Shown here: in pieces, positions 57,423 to 64,000 of the stretch
Layout: each line of letters starts with the position of its first letter
Numbering within the stretch: position 1 is the first letter of the stretch
From: Clostridiales bacterium
GTDB lineage: Bacteria; Bacillota; Clostridia; Oscillospirales; Oscillospiraceae
Length of the DNA: 64,000 nt
Reading direction: 5' to 3'
Assembly: GCA_004557735.1 (NCBI GenBank)
Contig: SFFV01000012.1
Span: 1-64,000, forward strand
Translations under genes and position numbers: made by a program
The notes under the pieces: model-generated
What the model was told of the DNA's origin: nothing
Databases searched by the model: none
Seen by the model: the letters and a program-made list of their open reading frames with translations, nothing else

Positions 57423-58454
57423 ATGGTAAAAACCGTTGCGATCGTGAGCCTTTCCGCCGGTACGCTGGGGGAGAGCTTTGTAAAGCATGAGCTGGATATC
57501 GGGGTAAAGCGCCTTGCAGGCTACGGGCTCAGCGTCCGGTTCATGCCGCACGCGCTCGCCGGTACAGAGCATATAAAGAATCATCCGGAGGACCGTGCGG
57601 CGGACCTTCTCGCGGCGTTCCGCGACCCGGAGATCGACATGATCCTCTGCGCCATCGGCGGGGACGACACGTATCGCCTCGCGCCGTACCTCTTTGAGAA
57701 CGGCGAGCTGCGGACTGCGGTTTCCGGCACGGACAAGATCTTCCTCGGCTTTTCGGATACGACCGTCAACCACATGATGCTCCACAAGGTGGGCGTAAAG
57801 ACATTCTACGGCCAGTCGTTTCTCTCGGATGTGTGCGAGCTGGACAAGGAGATGCTGCCGTATACGCGCCGGTATTTTGAAGAGCTCATCGGGACCGGAA
57901 CGATCCGCGCCGTCACGCCGGGCGATACATGGTACGAAGCGCGCACGGACTTTTCCTCGGAGCAGATCGGCGTGCCGCTTCCGGCGCATCCGGATACCGG
58001 CTTCGAGCTTTTGCAGGGAAGTCCCCGATTCACCGGCAAAATTCTCGGCGGGTGCATCGACACGCTCTTCGACTTTTTCGACGGCGGGAGGTATGCCGAT
58101 ATGCCGGCCGTGTGCCAAAAGTACGGCTTATTCCCGGGCGCGGAGGACTGGAAGGGGAGGATCTTCCTGCTCGAATCGAGCGAGGAGTATATGCCGCCGG
58201 AGAAGTACCGGCGCGCGCTGGAATATTTCAAGGCTGCCGGGGTGTTCGGCGCGGTGTCCGGCGTGCTCGTCGGAAAGCCGATGGACCGGAAATACGAGGC
58301 GGAATATAAAGCCGCGCTCACGGAGGTGATCGCCGATCCCGCGCTGCCCGTCGTCTGCAACGTCAACATCGGCCACGCGCTGCCGCGCTGCATCCTCCCG
58401 TTCGGCGAGGAGGCTGCGGTGGACGCAAACGAGCAGAGGATCACCTTTGCCTGA
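57423..58454 (+). CDS. S66 peptidase (LD-carboxypeptidase/MccF-like)
   Basis: A 343-residue serine peptidase of family S66. Seen: VAIVSLSAGTLGESFVKHEL, MILCAIGGDDTYRLAPYL, the nucleophile loop IFLGFSDTTVNHMMLHKVGV (active Ser in GFSDTT), the glutamate of LLESSEEYMPP and the histidine of NVNIGHALPRCILPFG. Such enzymes either recycle murein tetrapeptides or, as MccF, cleave microcin C-like antibiotics; the sequence alone does not separate these. The ATG at 57423 with AAAGAGGTGAATGTC before it is preferred over the GTG at 57414. Confidence 0.9.
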   Translation: MVKTVAIVSLSAGTLGESFVKHELDIGVKRLAGYGLSVRFMPHALAGTEHIKNHPEDRAADLLAAFRDPEIDMILCAIGGDDTYRLAPYLFENGELRTAVSGTDKIFLGFSDTTVNHMMLHKVGVKTFYGQSFLSDVCELDKEMLPYTRRYFEELIGTGTIRAVTPGDTWYEARTDFSSEQIGVPLPAHPDTGFELLQGSPRFTGKILGGCIDTLFDFFDGGRYADMPAVCQKYGLFPGAEDWKGRIFLLESSEEYMPPEKYRRALEYFKAAGVFGAVSGVLVGKPMDRKYEAEYKAALTEVIADPALPVVCNVNIGHALPRCILPFGEEAAVDANEQRITFA

Positions 58455-58458
58455 ATAA

Positions 58459-58494
58459 AATGCCCGGACTGTGATTGCGTCACAGCCCGGGCGT
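58459..58494 (-). terminator. terminator of the DUF1538-PII operon
   Basis: GCCCGGGCTGTG and CACAGTCCGGGC (58492-58481 and 58473-58462, minus strand) pair with one mismatch and are followed on the minus strand by ATTTTATT. It also overlaps the 3' side of the S66 gene region. Confidence 0.8.
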
Positions 58495-58501
58495 TGCCGT
58501 T

Positions 58502-59167
58502 TTACGAATCAAAGAAGCCGAACCCCGCTACCTCGCTCGTGGGGAGTGAGAACACGACGGCTTTTGCCGGGGTATCCGGCCCGGCTTTTCTAAGGATCGA
58601 GCGCATGATCTCGCTCTTCTCTTCGCTTTTGGAAACGATGAGGATGACTTCCTTTTCCTCGGCGATGGAGATGTTGTGGAATTTCGGGTCGGCTTTGGCG
58701 CCGGTACCCTTGCCGTGGAGCACCGTGCCGCCGCGGGCGCCCGCGGCGCGGGCGGCGTTCATCACAAGATCGGTCTGCCCCTCGCTGGCCACGACGACGA
58801 TCAGCTCGTACGCATAGCCTGCCGGCGGAGCCGTCTTTACGGATACATTTTCTTCTCCCATCAGATACGCCACGGTTTTCCCTCCTCCGATGCTTTTGAC
58901 CGGCACGGCGATCACAATACCGTGACCCGGTACGCCGATATGCAGCCGCCGCTTCTGCGCTTCGATCAGCGCGGCGGTCTTTTCCCGGGTCGCCGCGGAC
59001 AGGACGACCCGCTTTTCGTTTGATTCGATCCCGAGAAGATCGAGCATGCTCTGCACGGCCGTGCCGCGGCCGTGCAGCGTAACGCTGAGCGGGAGCGCAA
59101 GCTCCTCACAGATGTCCTCGAGCACGCCGAGCGCTTCGGGATTGGTGATGGATAGGACGTAATTCAT
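58502..59167 (-). CDS. double PII-like protein
   Basis: A 221-residue protein made of two PII-like halves. Half 1 has ALPLSVTLHGRGTAVQSMLD (27-46) and later HIGVPGHGIVIAVPVKSIGG; half 2 has ARGGTVLHGKGTGAKADPKF and KEVILIVSKSEEKSEIMRSI. The shared LHG-R/K-GT element corresponds to the turn before the T-loop of PII. The canonical GlnB/GlnK uridylylated tyrosine segment is not seen. PII-like proteins bind nucleotides or metabolites and control a partner. The start at 59167 overlaps the end of the DUF1538 gene by four bases and follows GGGAGGCGAGCGC, so the membrane protein is the likely partner. Confidence 0.82.
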   Translation of the reverse strand: MNYVLSITNPEALGVLEDICEELALPLSVTLHGRGTAVQSMLDLLGIESNEKRVVLSAATREKTAALIEAQKRRLHIGVPGHGIVIAVPVKSIGGGKTVAYLMGEENVSVKTAPPAGYAYELIVVVASEGQTDLVMNAARAAGARGGTVLHGKGTGAKADPKFHNISIAEEKEVILIVSKSEEKSEIMRSILRKAGPDTPAKAVVFSLPTSEVAGFGFFDS

Positions 59168-60723
59168 GCGCTCGCCTCCCAAAGCTCGATGATATCGTAA
59201 TCGCCGTAAACGGCCGTCTCTTCCTGCGGACGCTTCACGATACGCTCATAGTAGAAGCCGACGGCCTGGATCGAGAGCAGAGGCATCATGGCGACGAGCG
59301 CTACGACGCCGAAGGCGTCGCACAGCACGTCGCCGCCGAGAGCGATGCTCGCGCCCATCATGAATTGCAGCATGAACGTCGCCGTCATGGGGCCGGAGGC
59401 CACGCCGCCGGAGTCAAACGCGATGGCGGTGTAGATATCCGGCACGAAGAACGAGAGGATCAGCGCAAGCGCGTAGCCCGGCACGATAAACCAGAGCAGG
59501 GAAAGTCCGGTAACGACGCGCAGCATGGCAAATCCCATCGCAAGCGCGATTGCCGCGGAGAGGCTGCGCTTGATCGTTTTGCCGGGGATGGCGCCGGCGC
59601 TCACGTCCTCGATCTGCCTTTCCAGCACGCCGACGGCGGGCTCTGCGGAGATAATGAACCAGCCGAGCAGCGCCGCGAGCGGGATGAGCGGCCAGCTCCG
59701 TTCTCCGGCGAGCGCCGTGCCGAGCGCCGCGCCGAGCGACGAGAAGCCGACGTTCACGCCCGTGAGGAACAGCACGAGACCCGCATAGGTATACAGGACG
59801 CCGACGATGATCTTCCAGAAGCTGCGGCGGTTCATGCGAAGCATGGTAAGCTGGGCAATAAGAAAGATGCCGACGATCGGCAGCATGGATACGGCCATTT
59901 CCCTGAGATACACCGGGATCGCGGCGAGAAACGCCGAACCGATCACGGTCGTGCTCGCGTAGGAGACCTCCGTAAGCTCCGCAACGCCGGAGCTGTCGCG
60001 GTAGAACAGTCCAAGGATCAGCACCGCGAGGATCGGGCCTATGGAGCAGAGCGCCACAAGGCCGAAGCTGTCGGCCTTGGCGCCGCTGTCGCTTCGGACG
60101 TTCGATACGCCGAGACCGAGCGCGAGAATGAACGGAACGGTCATTGGCCCGGTCGTCACGCCGCCGGAGTCGAACGCGATGGACAGAAAGCGCTTATCCG
60201 TAAACGCTGCGAGCGTGAACACAAGCGCGTAGCATATCAGCAGCACCCAGCGCAGGCGAATGCCGTAAAGGATGCGTACCATGCAAAACGCCATGAAAAG
60301 TCCGACGCCCGCGCCGACGACGGCAAGAAGCACGGTCTTTTCAATGTGCGGCACCGTATCGGCGAGCACCTGCAGATCGGGCTCGGCAACGGTGATGGCA
60401 AAGCCGAGAAGAAACGATACGCCGAGGATCAGCGGCAGATTTTTCGTTCTTGTGAGCGCCGTACCGATACGGCTGCCGATGAGCGTCATAGACTGCTCCG
60501 CGCCGAGAGAGAATAGCCCCATGCCGGCGGTGAGGAGCAGCGCGCCGATGAGGAACGTGAGCAGCAGATCGGTGCGCATCGGCACGATGCAAAGACACAG
60601 TATCACGACGATGCAGAGGATCGGCAGCACAGACGCGGCGGACTCGCGGATCTTTTCTCCGAGCACGGTGCGCGTCTTTTCCATGGCGGAGCGCTTGATC
60701 TTTTTCGGTTTCTGCACGCGCAC
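59164..60723 (-). CDS. DUF1538 membrane protein with internal duplication
   Basis: A 519-residue protein with about 14 hydrophobic segments. It consists of two similar halves: IAFDSGGVTTGPMT at 182-195 matches IAFDSGGVASGPMT at 434-447, and FAITVAEPDLQVL at 108-120 matches FIISAEPAVGVL at 356-367. This is the layout of an inverted- or tandem-repeat transporter. No substrate is known. The GTG start at 60723 has AAAGGAGACTCT before it. A promoter (TTGCTT/TATACT, 60755-60783) stands upstream. The double PII-like protein follows with a four-base overlap. Confidence 0.87.
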   Translation of the reverse strand: MRVQKPKKIKRSAMEKTRTVLGEKIRESAASVLPILCIVVILCLCIVPMRTDLLLTFLIGALLLTAGMGLFSLGAEQSMTLIGSRIGTALTRTKNLPLILGVSFLLGFAITVAEPDLQVLADTVPHIEKTVLLAVVGAGVGLFMAFCMVRILYGIRLRWVLLICYALVFTLAAFTDKRFLSIAFDSGGVTTGPMTVPFILALGLGVSNVRSDSGAKADSFGLVALCSIGPILAVLILGLFYRDSSGVAELTEVSYASTTVIGSAFLAAIPVYLREMAVSMLPIVGIFLIAQLTMLRMNRRSFWKIIVGVLYTYAGLVLFLTGVNVGFSSLGAALGTALAGERSWPLIPLAALLGWFIISAEPAVGVLERQIEDVSAGAIPGKTIKRSLSAAIALAMGFAMLRVVTGLSLLWFIVPGYALALILSFFVPDIYTAIAFDSGGVASGPMTATFMLQFMMGASIALGGDVLCDAFGVVALVAMMPLLSIQAVGFYYERIVKRPQEETAVYGDYDIIELWEASA

Positions 60724-60754
60724 AGAGTCTCCTTTACAGTATAAATGTAGAAAA

Positions 60755-60783
60755 AGTATACGGGAATCGCGGTGAAAAAGCAA
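60755..60783 (-). promoter_or_regulatory. promoter of the DUF1538-PII operon
   Basis: On the minus strand TTGCTT (60783-60778) and TATACT (60760-60755), spacer 17. It excludes start codons further upstream than 60748. Confidence 0.75.
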
Positions 60784-60811
60784 TAAACGATCCGTTAAGA
60801 ATGTCGGGCGG

Positions 60812-60845
60812 GAAAAAGGCTCCCCGGCGACGGACGCCGGGGAGC
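60812..60845 (-). terminator. terminator of the TPM/zinc-ribbon operon
   Basis: GCTCCCCGGCG (minus 60845-60835) pairs with CGCCGGGGAGC (60829-60819), followed on the minus strand by CTTTTT. Confidence 0.9.
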
Positions 60846-60870
60846 TGCGGCAGCTTTTCGTTTGAATCTA

Positions 60871-61656
60871 TTAAAAATGGCCGCTGCGGCCGGAGCCTCC
60901 GCCGCCGGAGTGGGAGACGCTGCCGCCTCCACCGGAGGGCTTGGGCGGCTCGATGTGGCGGCGCGTTTCCGTCCGGTGGGTGAAGCGGTCAGTCTGCCGC
61001 GAGAGACGGAGTGTGCCGGAAACATAGCCGTCCGCCCGCGCCTGTACATAAACGCTCTTCATCTTCCGCTTGAGAACCGCGCATACGAGAAACGCGACGA
61101 GCACCGCCGCGGCGCACGAGATCACGATCGCCGGTACCGGGCTGCGGCGCACGGGGCGCCCCTCCGCCGCGAGCGCAAGATACTCCCCGCACGCGGTCAG
61201 ATAGTCGGAAAAACCGCCGTACCAGTCGTTTTCGCGGAAGTTATCGAGAAAAACGTCCTCGATCTGCTCCTGCGCGTACCCGTTGAAGGCGTACTCGCTC
61301 TTTTCCCCGTAATAGAAGCGGGCGAAGTCGCGGTCGTTCATGCTCAGAAGGAGGATCGCGCCGTTTCTCTCCGCGCCGACGCCGAGGGAGTGATTGTGAT
61401 AGAAGGTATATGCCGCCTCGTATGTGCCGCGGCCGTCGATGCGGTAGGAATCGTCCACGGTGACGATGTAAATGCCGACACCCCAGCGCTGCGCAATGCT
61501 TTGCGCGGTCTTTTCGAGCGCGGCGGACTCGCTCGCGGTAAGTAGACCGGCGTCGTCCGTCAGAAAGGAGAGCTGCGCTCCGTCTGCGAGCGCGGCGGGA
61601 GCGAGACAGAGAAGAAGCAGGAAGGCGAGAAGGAAAGCGGTAATTTTCTGTTTCAT
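60871..61656 (-). CDS. TPM-domain exported membrane protein
   Basis: A 261-residue protein. It has a signal peptide (hydrophobic 6-22, cut near ALADG), a TPM domain at about 33-155 (LTDDAGLLTASESAALEKTA, VGIYIVTVDDSY, GAILLLSMNDRDFARFYYGE), one membrane segment near 175-195 and a C-terminal tail that is rich in Ser, Gly and His and ends in GGGGSGRSGHF. TPM proteins (YgcG/Psb32-like) have been linked to membrane-protein repair and phosphatase activity. The start at 61656 has AAGGAGGGAGAAAC before it. It follows a zinc-ribbon gene by 12 bases. Confidence 0.9.
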   Translation of the reverse strand: MKQKITAFLLAFLLLLCLAPAALADGAQLSFLTDDAGLLTASESAALEKTAQSIAQRWGVGIYIVTVDDSYRIDGRGTYEAAYTFYHNHSLGVGAERNGAILLLSMNDRDFARFYYGEKSEYAFNGYAQEQIEDVFLDNFRENDWYGGFSDYLTACGEYLALAAEGRPVRRSPVPAIVISCAAAVLVAFLVCAVLKRKMKSVYVQARADGYVSGTLRLSRQTDRFTHRTETRRHIEPPKPSGGGGSVSHSGGGGSGRSGHF

Positions 61657-61668
61657 GTTTCTCCCTCC

Positions 61669-62793
61669 TTATCGCAGCAGAAGGCTGAGCGCCGTTCCGA
61701 GAAGCGCGATCGGCGCGGCAACGGCGGCGAACGTCCGCCAGTATTTCCCGGCGTCCGTCGGCAGGTCGCCGACCATTTTGCCGGTCTGCCCGTTCATGGC
61801 AAAGAGAAAGCTCTTGCCGTTCCAGCGTGTTGAGAGCATCCATACCGGCAGCAGCGCATAGTGCACCTTGCCGCGGCGCAGCCGCACATCCTGTGTGCGG
61901 GGAATGCAGGTGTCGTACCCGTTCACGGTGCGGTCGAGCGCGGCGAGCACGGTCTTCCGGCAGCGTTCATCGGCGCGGCTTTCGCAGTCGGCGACCGGAA
62001 TGTCGTATTTATCCGCGAGAAAGCCGGGGAGGTACGCCGTGGAAAACGGCTTGAGCTCGGCATAGTCGTAGGGCTCGATGGAATCCATATGTGCGTCCGG
62101 CATCCGGCTCGAAGCGTCCACCGGCACCTTTTCAAAGGGCATCGAGCCGTCGCGGCAGACCTCAAAATGGTCGGTCGTTGTAATCTCCCAATCGCCGGAG
62201 CGGAAAATGCGCGAGCGCGTCGCGTCGTAGCGCGCGTGGCCCTCCGCCTCGCCGTCAAACATCCAGAAGGGGACGTAGACGCCCTGGATCTTCTCGATCT
62301 GGTTTTGGGCGGAAAACGCGCGGGGCAGAAAGGGCTTGTTTTTATAATGCCGCTTGAGCGCATGGATCGCGTCCTCGCGGCTGAGCTTAAAGGGCAAAAC
62401 ATAGTCCGGCTTCAGCGCCCCGGCGAACTGCCCCGGCACGACCGTCGGGTTTCCGCAGTACGGGCAGGCGGTCGCGGCGGTGTTCGCGTCGCAGATGAGC
62501 TCCGCACCGCACGAGGGGCAGGAATAGGTTTTCATCCCGGCGGCGTCCGTGCCCCAGTCGGAGTTCATGGCGGAGACGTCCCATGCGCCGCTGTCAGCGC
62601 CGGATGACGCCGCCTGTTCCGCGGCCTGCTGCGCCGCCGCAGCTTCCGCCTCTTTTTCCTTATACAGCGCCTCGATCTCCGCAACGGTGTACGAGCTGCC
62701 GCAGTAATCGCATTCAAGCGTTCCGGACGCGCCGGAGTAGTGCAGCGGCCCGGTGCAGGACGGACATTGGTAATTGGTCACCTGTGTCGGCAT
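61669..62793 (-). CDS. zinc-ribbon membrane-associated protein
   Basis: A protein of 374 residues with two zinc ribbons: CPSCTGPLHYSGASGTLECD with YCG near residue 10, and CPSCGAELICDANTAATACP with YCG near residue 95, with a Glu/Ala-rich helix between them. The middle and C-terminal parts (YVPFWMFDGEAEGHARYDAT, LLPVWMLSTRWNGKSFLFAM) form a beta-rich domain common to such clostridial proteins, ending in one membrane segment. The start is 62793 or 62799; AAAGGA is better spaced for 62793. It is cotranscribed with the TPM gene. The role is unknown. Confidence 0.82.
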   Translation of the reverse strand: MPTQVTNYQCPSCTGPLHYSGASGTLECDYCGSSYTVAEIEALYKEKEAEAAAAQQAAEQAASSGADSGAWDVSAMNSDWGTDAAGMKTYSCPSCGAELICDANTAATACPYCGNPTVVPGQFAGALKPDYVLPFKLSREDAIHALKRHYKNKPFLPRAFSAQNQIEKIQGVYVPFWMFDGEAEGHARYDATRSRIFRSGDWEITTTDHFEVCRDGSMPFEKVPVDASSRMPDAHMDSIEPYDYAELKPFSTAYLPGFLADKYDIPVADCESRADERCRKTVLAALDRTVNGYDTCIPRTQDVRLRRGKVHYALLPVWMLSTRWNGKSFLFAMNGQTGKMVGDLPTDAGKYWRTFAAVAAPIALLGTALSLLLR

Positions 62794-62813
62794 AGGCATA
62801 TATCCTTTCTGAT

Positions 62814-62851
62814 AAAATGAATGCTCCCGTTCCGGTGGGGACGGGAGCATT
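62814..62851 (-). terminator. terminator of the XRE regulator at 62947
   Basis: AATGCTCCCGT (minus 62851-62841) pairs with ACGGGAGCATT (62830-62820), followed on the minus strand by CATTTTATC. The gap of 147 bases to the gene also holds a GC-rich stem CCCGGC/GCCGGG near 62897-62925. Confidence 0.75.
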
Positions 62852-62946
62852 TTATCACAGTATTTGGTATAGCTCAAGGGAAACCGTGCCGCAAGTCCCG
62901 GCTTCGGCCCGGGGAAAAGCCGGGGGCACGGGAAAAGGATTTCCGG

Positions 62947-63648
62947 TTATTCCGTATTCCCGCGTTTTTTGAGAACGACCGCGAGGACGATCCCGGCGAC
63001 AAGCAGCAGAACCCCGATCACGATCACGACCGTGCCGACGATCGCGACGGGGTTTGTGAACCCGGCGGAAGCACCGGACGAGCCGAACGGGGAGGAGATA
63101 ATGTTTCCGGCGCTGTCATACCAGATCGCGCCGCTGCCGGCGCCGGGGAAGGCGCTTCCGAAATCGGAGAAGCCGCCGTAGCCGCCGAACGGAGCACTCA
63201 TGCTGTCCATAGCGCCGAGGAACGAGCGCTCCATGCTCCGGCTGACGCCGCGTGCGACCGCGCCGATCACAAGAAAGCCGAGACCGGCGAGCGCGGTGTA
63301 TACACCGTAGAGCCAGCCGTAGCGCCGGATGAGCCGCCCGATCACGCCGGGGACGGACTCGACCCAATTTGTGCCCGGCGCGTTCTCTGCCGTGCCGGCT
63401 GCGGAATTGACCGGCGGCTCGACCGGTTCCGGCGGCGCTTCCGGCGCCGGCTCGCTTTCCGAGAGCAGCCAGTCCGTCGTCACGCCGAACGCCGCCGCGA
63501 GCAGCACGAGCTTGGAAAGCTCCGGCACGGCCTCGCCGGTCTCCCACTTGCTGACCGCCTGCCGCGATACGCCGAGCTTTTCCGCGAGCGCTTCCTGCGA
63601 AAGCCCCGCCTTCTTCCGGCAGTACAGGATTTTTCCCGAAAGAGTCAT
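62947..63648 (-). CDS. XRE regulator with membrane tail
   Basis: A 233-residue protein with an N-terminal helix-turn-helix (ILYCRKKAGLSQEALAEKLG then VSRQAVSKWETGEAVPELSK) and two membrane segments (YGVYTALAGLGFLVIGAVA near 115-133 and VVIVIGVLLLVAGIVLAVV near the end), separated by a Gly/Ser/Phe-rich stretch. A Pro/Glu-rich linker joins the parts. It resembles the regulator at 28887 in its first 60 residues but has a different tail. The start at 63648 follows CAAGGAGGACATACCTTT. A minus-strand -10-like TATACT lies at about 63683. Confidence 0.88.
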   Translation of the reverse strand: MTLSGKILYCRKKAGLSQEALAEKLGVSRQAVSKWETGEAVPELSKLVLLAAAFGVTTDWLLSESEPAPEAPPEPVEPPVNSAAGTAENAPGTNWVESVPGVIGRLIRRYGWLYGVYTALAGLGFLVIGAVARGVSRSMERSFLGAMDSMSAPFGGYGGFSDFGSAFPGAGSGAIWYDSAGNIISSPFGSSGASAGFTNPVAIVGTVVIVIGVLLLVAGIVLAVVLKKRGNTE

Positions 63649-63815
63649 AAAGGTATGTCCTCCTTGAATTTGTGGCCTCAGTATAACATAAAGCGCGGTT
63701 GCGGGGCTACCGCTTCGGCTTGGAACTTTCGCAACCGGAAGTTGCAAAGCGTGTCAAAACAGAAAATCACGGAAAAAGTGCACCGGAAAAACACAAATGT
63801 TTTGCATAAAAAGAC

Positions 63816-63869
63816 TTGCGAACGAGCCGGAAAAGAGGTACAATTAATTTTGCATTTTAAATTGCAAAA
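63816..63869 (+). promoter_or_regulatory. promoter and inverted repeat before brnQ
   Basis: TTGCGA (63816-63821) and TACAAT (63839-63844), spacer 17. Just after it, TTTTGCA (63848-63854) and TGCAAAA (63863-63869) form a perfect inverted repeat at the expected transcription start. It could be a repressor site; TTTTGCA also occurs at 63800. Confidence 0.7.
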
Positions 63870-63896
63870 CAATTTACATCGTATGAGGGAAAAGAC

Positions 63897-64000
63897 ATGA
63901 AAGAGAGATTGAATTTCCGGCAGCTGATCGCCGTGGCGAGCATGCTGTTCGGGCTGTTTTTCGGCGCAGGCAATCTGATCTTCCCGGTGCATATGGGTCA
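63897..64000 (+). CDS. brnQ: branched-chain amino acid carrier BrnQ, 5' end
   Basis: Only 34 codons are in the window. They read MKERLNFRQLIAVASMLFGL and then FFGAGNLIFPVHMG, the conserved start of LIVCS-family carriers (sodium-coupled uptake of Leu, Ile and Val), including the GAGNLIFP segment of the first membrane helix. The ATG at 63897 follows GAGGGAAAAGAC. The gene runs off the end. A likely promoter and operator are at 63816-63869. Confidence 0.9.
   Translation, partial: MKERLNFRQLIAVASMLFGLFFGAGNLIFPVHMG

Noticed and set aside
57423..58454. Microcin C immunity (MccF) call for the S66 peptidase
   Set aside because: MccF and murein LD-carboxypeptidases share the motifs seen, and no microcin-like genes are near.

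Overview
The window reads as a 64-kb piece of a GC-rich, anaerobic, spore-forming member of the Bacillota, most like Clostridia of the Oscillospirales type. The reasons are: sigma-A promoters of near-perfect TTGACA-N17-TATAAT form, Shine-Dalgarno sites, TTG/GTG starts, a T-box leader in front of thrS, a cortex-lytic enzyme (SleB), a SpoVB-type flippase, type III glutamine synthetase, ferredoxin-dependent 2-oxoacid oxidoreductase, phosphate butyryltransferase/butyrate kinase and DUF4317/DUF1538 proteins. The genus cannot be named from the sequence alone.

Layout. 1-980: 3' end of a 5S rRNA and six tRNA genes (Asn, Ile2/CAT, Trp, Met, Glu, Val). 1000-8600: a nitrogen-assimilation locus with an ANTAR-domain regulator, short glutamine synthetase and a three-piece archaeal-type glutamate synthase on the minus strand, divergent from a type III glutamine synthetase; the two transcripts start back to back and both carry strong leader hairpins. 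8800-11800: a U32 peptidase-family protein and small regulatory genes, with gene debris. 12060-22250: a self-contained catabolic island with a GntR/FCD regulator, a four-subunit 2-oxoacid:ferredoxin oxidoreductase, a D-2-hydroxyacid dehydrogenase, Ptb, two butyrate-kinase homologues in tandem (the first looks catalytically dead), and two transporters. It ends at IS200-like and IS3-like remnants and decayed genes (22250-24100).

24100-41130: housekeeping genes (ychF, T-box/thrS, sleB, yitT family, rqcP, pgi, D-Ala-D-Ala carboxypeptidase, cysteine desulfurase, mtaB, serC-serA). 41120-48950: an arabinose locus (araR, an unusual membrane-embedded alpha/beta hydrolase, araA, araB, araM) with candidate AraR sites. 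49000-64000: a P-type ATPase, small membrane exporter, DUF4317, flippase, a frame-disrupted Old-Yellow-Enzyme-type oxidoreductase, thioesterase, S66 peptidase, a double PII-like protein translationally coupled to a duplicated DUF1538 membrane protein, a TPM-domain/zinc-ribbon pair, a membrane-anchored XRE regulator, and the start of brnQ.

How the genes work together. The island would oxidise a 2-hydroxy acid to a 2-oxo acid, decarboxylate it to an acyl-CoA with reduction of ferredoxin, exchange CoA for phosphate and make ATP; the substrate is not known. The nitrogen locus couples ammonia capture (two glutamine synthetases) to glutamate formation. The arabinose locus gives ribulose-5-phosphate. 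Two genes (the GXGXG subunit of glutamate synthase and the 54744-56811 oxidoreductase) each carry one apparent single-base frame break, which may be true mutations or sequence errors.
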